This document shows, one piece after another, positions 61,793 through 64,000 of a stretch of 64,000 bases of DNA (the stretch's first letter is position 1; every line of letters starts with the position of its first letter). Location of the stretch: the NCBI RefSeq assembly GCF_000802385.1, contig NZ_JTDN01000002.1, forward strand, positions 248,001 to 312,000, read 5' to 3'. The stretch comes from Croceibacterium mercuriale (GTDB lineage: Bacteria; Pseudomonadota; Alphaproteobacteria; Sphingomonadales; Sphingomonadaceae). The notes under the pieces were generated by a model. The model saw only the letters and a program-made list of their open reading frames with translations. It was not told where the DNA came from and did no database searches. The position numbers and the translations under genes were made by a program.

Positions 61793-62932
61793 TTACGCCT
61801 CGATGCGCAGCAGCTTGATCGCGTTCGTATCCAGCACCTGGCCGCCGACGCGCTTGGTGGCATAGAAGTGGACGAACGGCTTGTTGGTGAACGGATCGCG
61901 CAGGATGCTGGTCGCGGTCCGCTCGGTGATCAGATACCCGGCCTGGAAATTGCCGAAGGCGATCGGGAATTCGCCGATATCGATGTCCGGCATGTCCTCC
62001 GCCTCGATCACCGGATAGCCCAGCAACCGGTCGGGCTGTCCGTCCGACAGGCCGGGCTGCCAGATGAAGGCGCCGTCGGCCGTCTTCAGCTTGCGGATAT
62101 CGGCCAGCGTGCGGCTGTTCATCAGCCAGCACGCGCCCTGTCGCAGGCTGGCACGCAGCGCATGGACCATGTCCACCAGCTTCAGGTCGGGACCGGTGTC
62201 GAACCCGTCATCCGCGCCGGACGTCAGGTACTGCAACTCGCCGAACGGGCGCATATCGTCACCCTTCGTGCTGGTCGGCACGCGCAGGATGCCCAGTGGC
62301 TGATCCACGCCTGTCCCGTTCACGAAGGCCGCGCCTTCGGCCCGCGCGAATTCCACCGCGATCTCGCCCGTCAGCCAGCTTTCCAGGTCGAATGCCGCAT
62401 CGTCCAGCATGGTCTGGCTCGCCGCCGGATTGGCATACAGCTCGCCACTGGGCGGGTTGATTTCCTTGAAGCTGGACGTGTCGGTGCCCGGCCGCGGCGC
62501 CAGTTCGCTGACCCAGCCGCTCGCCGCGCCGCCGGTGCTCACCAGCTTGCGATAGCCGGCGCTGCCGACCTGCACCACCTGCGCCACCTGGCGGATCGGG
62601 CTGATCGCCTTCACCGTGGCGGCGATCGCAACGTCCACTTCGGCCGGCACGGCAAAGCCGCCTTCCGGGCCGGTCAGGCTGTTCATGCCCTTCAGCTCGG
62701 TCTCGCGGCCCTGCCGCAGATAGCCGTCGACGAAGCCCTTGACCTCGACCGTGCGGTCGCCGCCCGCGGCCAGCGCCACGCGCGACACGCCGGCCCGGCC
62801 GATGCGCGCGATCCGCGCCTTGGCTTCGTCCAGCGCGGTCCGCAGCTGGGCGATCGCTTCATCGGTGCGGTCCTGCCGCGCGACGATGTCAAAGGACGCG
62901 GCCAGCACGTCCTGCTCGGTTTCGGGGTTCAT
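61793..62932 (-). CDS. GTA gp5-like major capsid protein (HK97 fold)
   Basis: 379 residues from the ATG at 62932. N-terminal helical scaffold-like delta domain (about residues 1-85, coiled coil with RTDEAIAQLRTALDEAKARIARI), then the HK97 core beginning near ELKGMNSLTGPEGGFAVPAEVD and ending KPFVHFYATKRVGGQVLDTNAIKLLRIEA. The protease probably cuts at the end of the delta region. Preceded by an intrinsic-terminator-like hairpin and followed by another strong hairpin. Confidence 0.93.
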   Translation of the reverse strand: MNPETEQDVLAASFDIVARQDRTDEAIAQLRTALDEAKARIARIGRAGVSRVALAAGGDRTVEVKGFVDGYLRQGRETELKGMNSLTGPEGGFAVPAEVDVAIAATVKAISPIRQVAQVVQVGSAGYRKLVSTGGAASGWVSELAPRPGTDTSSFKEINPPSGELYANPAASQTMLDDAAFDLESWLTGEIAVEFARAEGAAFVNGTGVDQPLGILRVPTSTKGDDMRPFGELQYLTSGADDGFDTGPDLKLVDMVHALRASLRQGACWLMNSRTLADIRKLKTADGAFIWQPGLSDGQPDRLLGYPVIEAEDMPDIDIGEFPIAFGNFQAGYLITERTATSILRDPFTNKPFVHFYATKRVGGQVLDTNAIKLLRIEA

Positions 62933-62957
62933 GGGGCATGTGCCTTTCGCTTGCATG

Positions 62958-62989
62958 AAAAACCCGCCGGCACCGGGGGTGCAGGCGGG
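62958..62989 (-). terminator. Intrinsic terminator-like hairpin upstream of the capsid gene
   Basis: On the - strand: CCCGCC-x-GCACC, 3-base loop, GGTGC-x-GGCGGG (stem arms 62984-62989/62978-62982 and 62970-62974/62963-62968), then five T residues (62958-62962) and the start of capsid 26 bases later. GC stem plus T-run is the classical Rho-independent form. It lies inside the head operon, between the 114-residue ORF and the capsid gene. Confidence 0.72.
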
Positions 62990-63062
62990 AAATGTATTCT
63001 CTCGGGGGATGGCCCAGGGGCCGGGACGATCCGCTGTCCCGACCCCGTCAGCCTGCCGGCGC

Positions 63063-63407
63063 TCAGGCGGCGATGGCGCGCACTTCGTCTTCCTCGTCGA
63101 CGGAGCCCATCGGCTCGTTCGGCGGGCAGTCGTGCACGACAGCGCCCATCTCGCGGCCCATCTCGCTCAGTCCGCCATGGACGCGGGCCAGGTCGCCACC
63201 GGCGGCCAGCAGGGTCTGCTGCGACTTGATCAGGCGCAGCAGGACTTCGTGGCCGGTGAACGGACCGGTCTCCTCAATGTCCTGCCGGGCGCTCAGCAGC
63301 GTGGCGAACAGCGTGTTGTGCTTCATCAGCGCTTCGTCCAGCGCGGCCTCGGCGGCGCGCAGGTCACGGGTGATGCGCAGGCCGGCGACGGGGAGGGTCA
63401 TGGTCAT
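63063..63407 (-). CDS. Unassigned GTA-cluster ORF between protease and capsid
   Basis: 114 residues from the ATG at 63407 (GGAG upstream). LRAAEAALDEALMKHNTLFATLLSARQDIEETGPFTGHEVLLRLIKSQQTLL is helical, then an acidic tail ending PMGSVDEEDEVRAIAA. It has no counterpart I know in the R. capsulatus cluster. Strong hairpins lie on both sides (63427-63521 and 62963-62989). Possibly a scaffold-like or DNA-packaging accessory protein; no motif proves it. Confidence 0.68.
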   Translation of the reverse strand: MTMTLPVAGLRITRDLRAAEAALDEALMKHNTLFATLLSARQDIEETGPFTGHEVLLRLIKSQQTLLAAGGDLARVHGGLSEMGREMGAVVHDCPPNEPMGSVDEEDEVRAIAA

Positions 63408-63426
63408 GGCAAGGTCTCCGTAAGAA

Positions 63427-63441
63427 CCGGGCGATGCCCGG
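63427..63441 (-). promoter_or_regulatory. Small hairpin before the 114-residue ORF
   Basis: CCGGGC (63427-63432), GAT, GCCCGG (63436-63441): a perfect 6-bp stem with a 3-base loop, 20 bases upstream of the ORF start on the - strand. It could affect RBS access or mark an RNA processing site. Confidence 0.4.
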
Positions 63442-63479
63442 CAGGGGGTTGGAACAGGGAAACAGTTGGGGGGCAGGCA

Positions 63480-63521
63480 CCATGTGCCGGTCCGGCAGGG
63501 GGGAACCGGACCGGCACATGG
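63480..63521 (-). promoter_or_regulatory. Perfect 16-bp hairpin after the prohead protease gene
   Basis: CCATGTGCCGGTCCGG (63480-63495) and CCGGACCGGCACATGG (63506-63521) pair perfectly over 16 bp with a 10-base loop. It begins 15 bases past the protease stop on the - strand. No T-run follows. By length and GC content it is among the most stable structures in the window. Confidence 0.65.
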
Positions 63522-63535
63522 CGATGTCGACGGAT

Positions 63536-63946
63536 TCACCCGATCAGGTGAACCCGCGCTCCCGGCTGGAGCGGTCGGGTGACGAGGCTGACTTCGAACA
63601 GGTCGATGTCCTCCAGCAGCCGTCCGGCCGGAAAGGGGGAAAAGGCACGCGCGAAGTAGCCGAAGGACAGCCCGCTCACCGTACGGCTGCGCAGCTCCGC
63701 CGCGGCCCGGCTGGCGGCGTTGTCGATCGCGGCGATCACGCGCAGCCCGCGTGCATCTTCCGCCAGCATCTCGACCGTGCCGATCCGCTGGTGTGGCCGG
63801 TGCTGCCAGTACAGCGGCACCGGATCCCGCCGTTCCGCCAGCGTGCGGGCGAAGGCACCGGGACGGATCACGTCACGCGCGCCATCCGGGATGTCGAACA
63901 GCGCGGCATAGCCGGCGAAGCGGACGGGGGTCGCGGCGCGCCTCAT
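63536..63946 (-). CDS. GTA gp4-like HK97 prohead protease
   Basis: 136 residues, a compact HK97-family maturation protease. FAGYAALFDIPDGARDVIRPGAFARTL at the start, catalytic histidine in YWQHRPHQRIGTV, serine in VSGLSFGYF, then DLFEVSLVTRPLQPGA. It trims the capsid delta domain during head maturation. Its start overlaps the stop of the truncated upstream ORF. Confidence 0.92.
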   Translation of the reverse strand: MRRAATPVRFAGYAALFDIPDGARDVIRPGAFARTLAERRDPVPLYWQHRPHQRIGTVEMLAEDARGLRVIAAIDNAASRAAAELRSRTVSGLSFGYFARAFSPFPAGRLLEDIDLFEVSLVTRPLQPGARVHLIG

Positions 63947-64000
63947 CTCAGCATCTCCGGCACGTTCAGCCGCACGGCGATGCCGATCAGCAGCAGGGCC
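63943..64000 (-). CDS. C-terminal end of an ORF cut by the window edge
   Basis: Only 18 codons plus stop are visible: a hydrophobic stretch ALLLIGIAVRLNVPEMLR with the stop overlapping the protease start (TGA/ATG). Position suggests the small gene found between portal (gp3) and protease in GTA clusters (gp3.5-like). Nothing more can be said from this fragment. Confidence 0.5.
   Translation of the reverse strand, partial: ALLLIGIAVRLNVPEMLR

Larger units (their letters stand above)
52872..64000 (-). mobile_element. GTA-type head-tail gene cluster (left part, incomplete at the right edge)
   Basis: Sixteen - strand genes in the gene order of the Rhodobacter capsulatus GTA structural cluster from gp4 to gp15, plus DUF2793. 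Most neighbours overlap by 4-14 bases. No integrase, lysogeny or replication gene is seen, and ORFs look intact, as expected for a domesticated element rather than a decaying prophage. Terminase (gp2) and portal (gp3) would lie to the right of 64000. Whether it makes particles cannot be told from this window. Confidence 0.88.

Noticed and set aside
60527-63229. 900-residue + strand ORF opposite GTA head genes
   Set aside because: Longest open frame in the region but antisense to capsid, gp6, gp8 and gp9, all recognisable; low-complexity translation.

Overview
This window is GC-rich, densely packed bacterial chromosome. It most likely comes from the Sphingomonadales (Alphaproteobacteria). The strongest clue is an acyl carrier protein gene joined to a serine palmitoyltransferase that keeps all the active-site residues of the Sphingomonas paucimobilis enzyme (45177-46675). 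Supporting clues are alphaproteobacterial families: GapR, EipA/DUF1134, DUF1244, DUF3572, a one-cysteine DksA, PmtA and a head-tail gene cluster of gene transfer agent (GTA) type. All names come from reading motifs and layout; no database search was run.

Layout. 1-3.3 kb (+): YcgN-like and YgjP-like proteins, then ribD and ribE. 3.4-10.3 kb: an aspartate-family aminotransferase, eipA, argB, lipoproteins, YggT, MarC, a Lon-substrate-binding-domain protein and cnoX, then tRNA-Gly(GCC). 10.7-14.6 kb: a membrane-lipid locus with pmtA, an Mpo1-like protein, a class III aminotransferase and phosphatidylserine decarboxylase. 14.6-20.3 kb: pyk, DUF1244, gapR, a stress-type SDR with YbjQ, an S1/P1 nuclease, a YebC-family regulator and ruvC. 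20.3-23.1 kb (-): a PHB-depolymerase-like esterase with its ribbon-helix-helix regulator, and a four-gene run containing an orphan MbcA/ParS-type (DUF2384) protein. 23.1-28.7 kb: a GST-fold protein (possibly FzlA), trmB, and an ABC exporter operon ending in a methyltransferase.

28.8-41.4 kb: aldehyde dehydrogenase, TauE, maeB, HNH nuclease, dksA, PilZ, an orphan solute-binding lipoprotein, DUF4112, mutS and a 3-hydroxyacyl-CoA dehydrogenase. 41.4-45.0 kb (-): gluQ and small metabolic genes in overlapping runs. 45.2-46.7 kb: sphingolipid ACP and spt. 46.7-52.9 kb: a DUF442 protein, TerC, a twin cold-shock-domain protein, argD, argF, hslO and queC. argB lies 43 kb away from argD/argF.

52.9-64.0 kb (-): a nearly continuous GTA-type cluster, read right to left: end of an upstream ORF, prohead protease (gp4), an unassigned 114-residue ORF, major capsid (gp5), connector (gp6), a 50-residue ORF in the gp7 slot, gp8, gp9, gp10, gp10.1, tape measure (gp11), an enlarged gp12, gp13, gp14, gp15 and DUF2793. 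Terminase and portal would lie beyond the right edge. The most unusual feature is a set of strong RNA hairpins around the capsid gene. One, just upstream of the capsid start, has the full form of an intrinsic terminator with five U residues. Another is a perfect 16-bp stem after the protease gene, and a third follows the capsid stop codon. The tail module also looks rearranged: gp12 carries about 560 extra N-terminal residues, while gp15 is short.

No CRISPR array, insertion sequence or rRNA was seen. No gene-free stretch exceeds 300 bases; the longest, 34121-34416, is described in the feature list.
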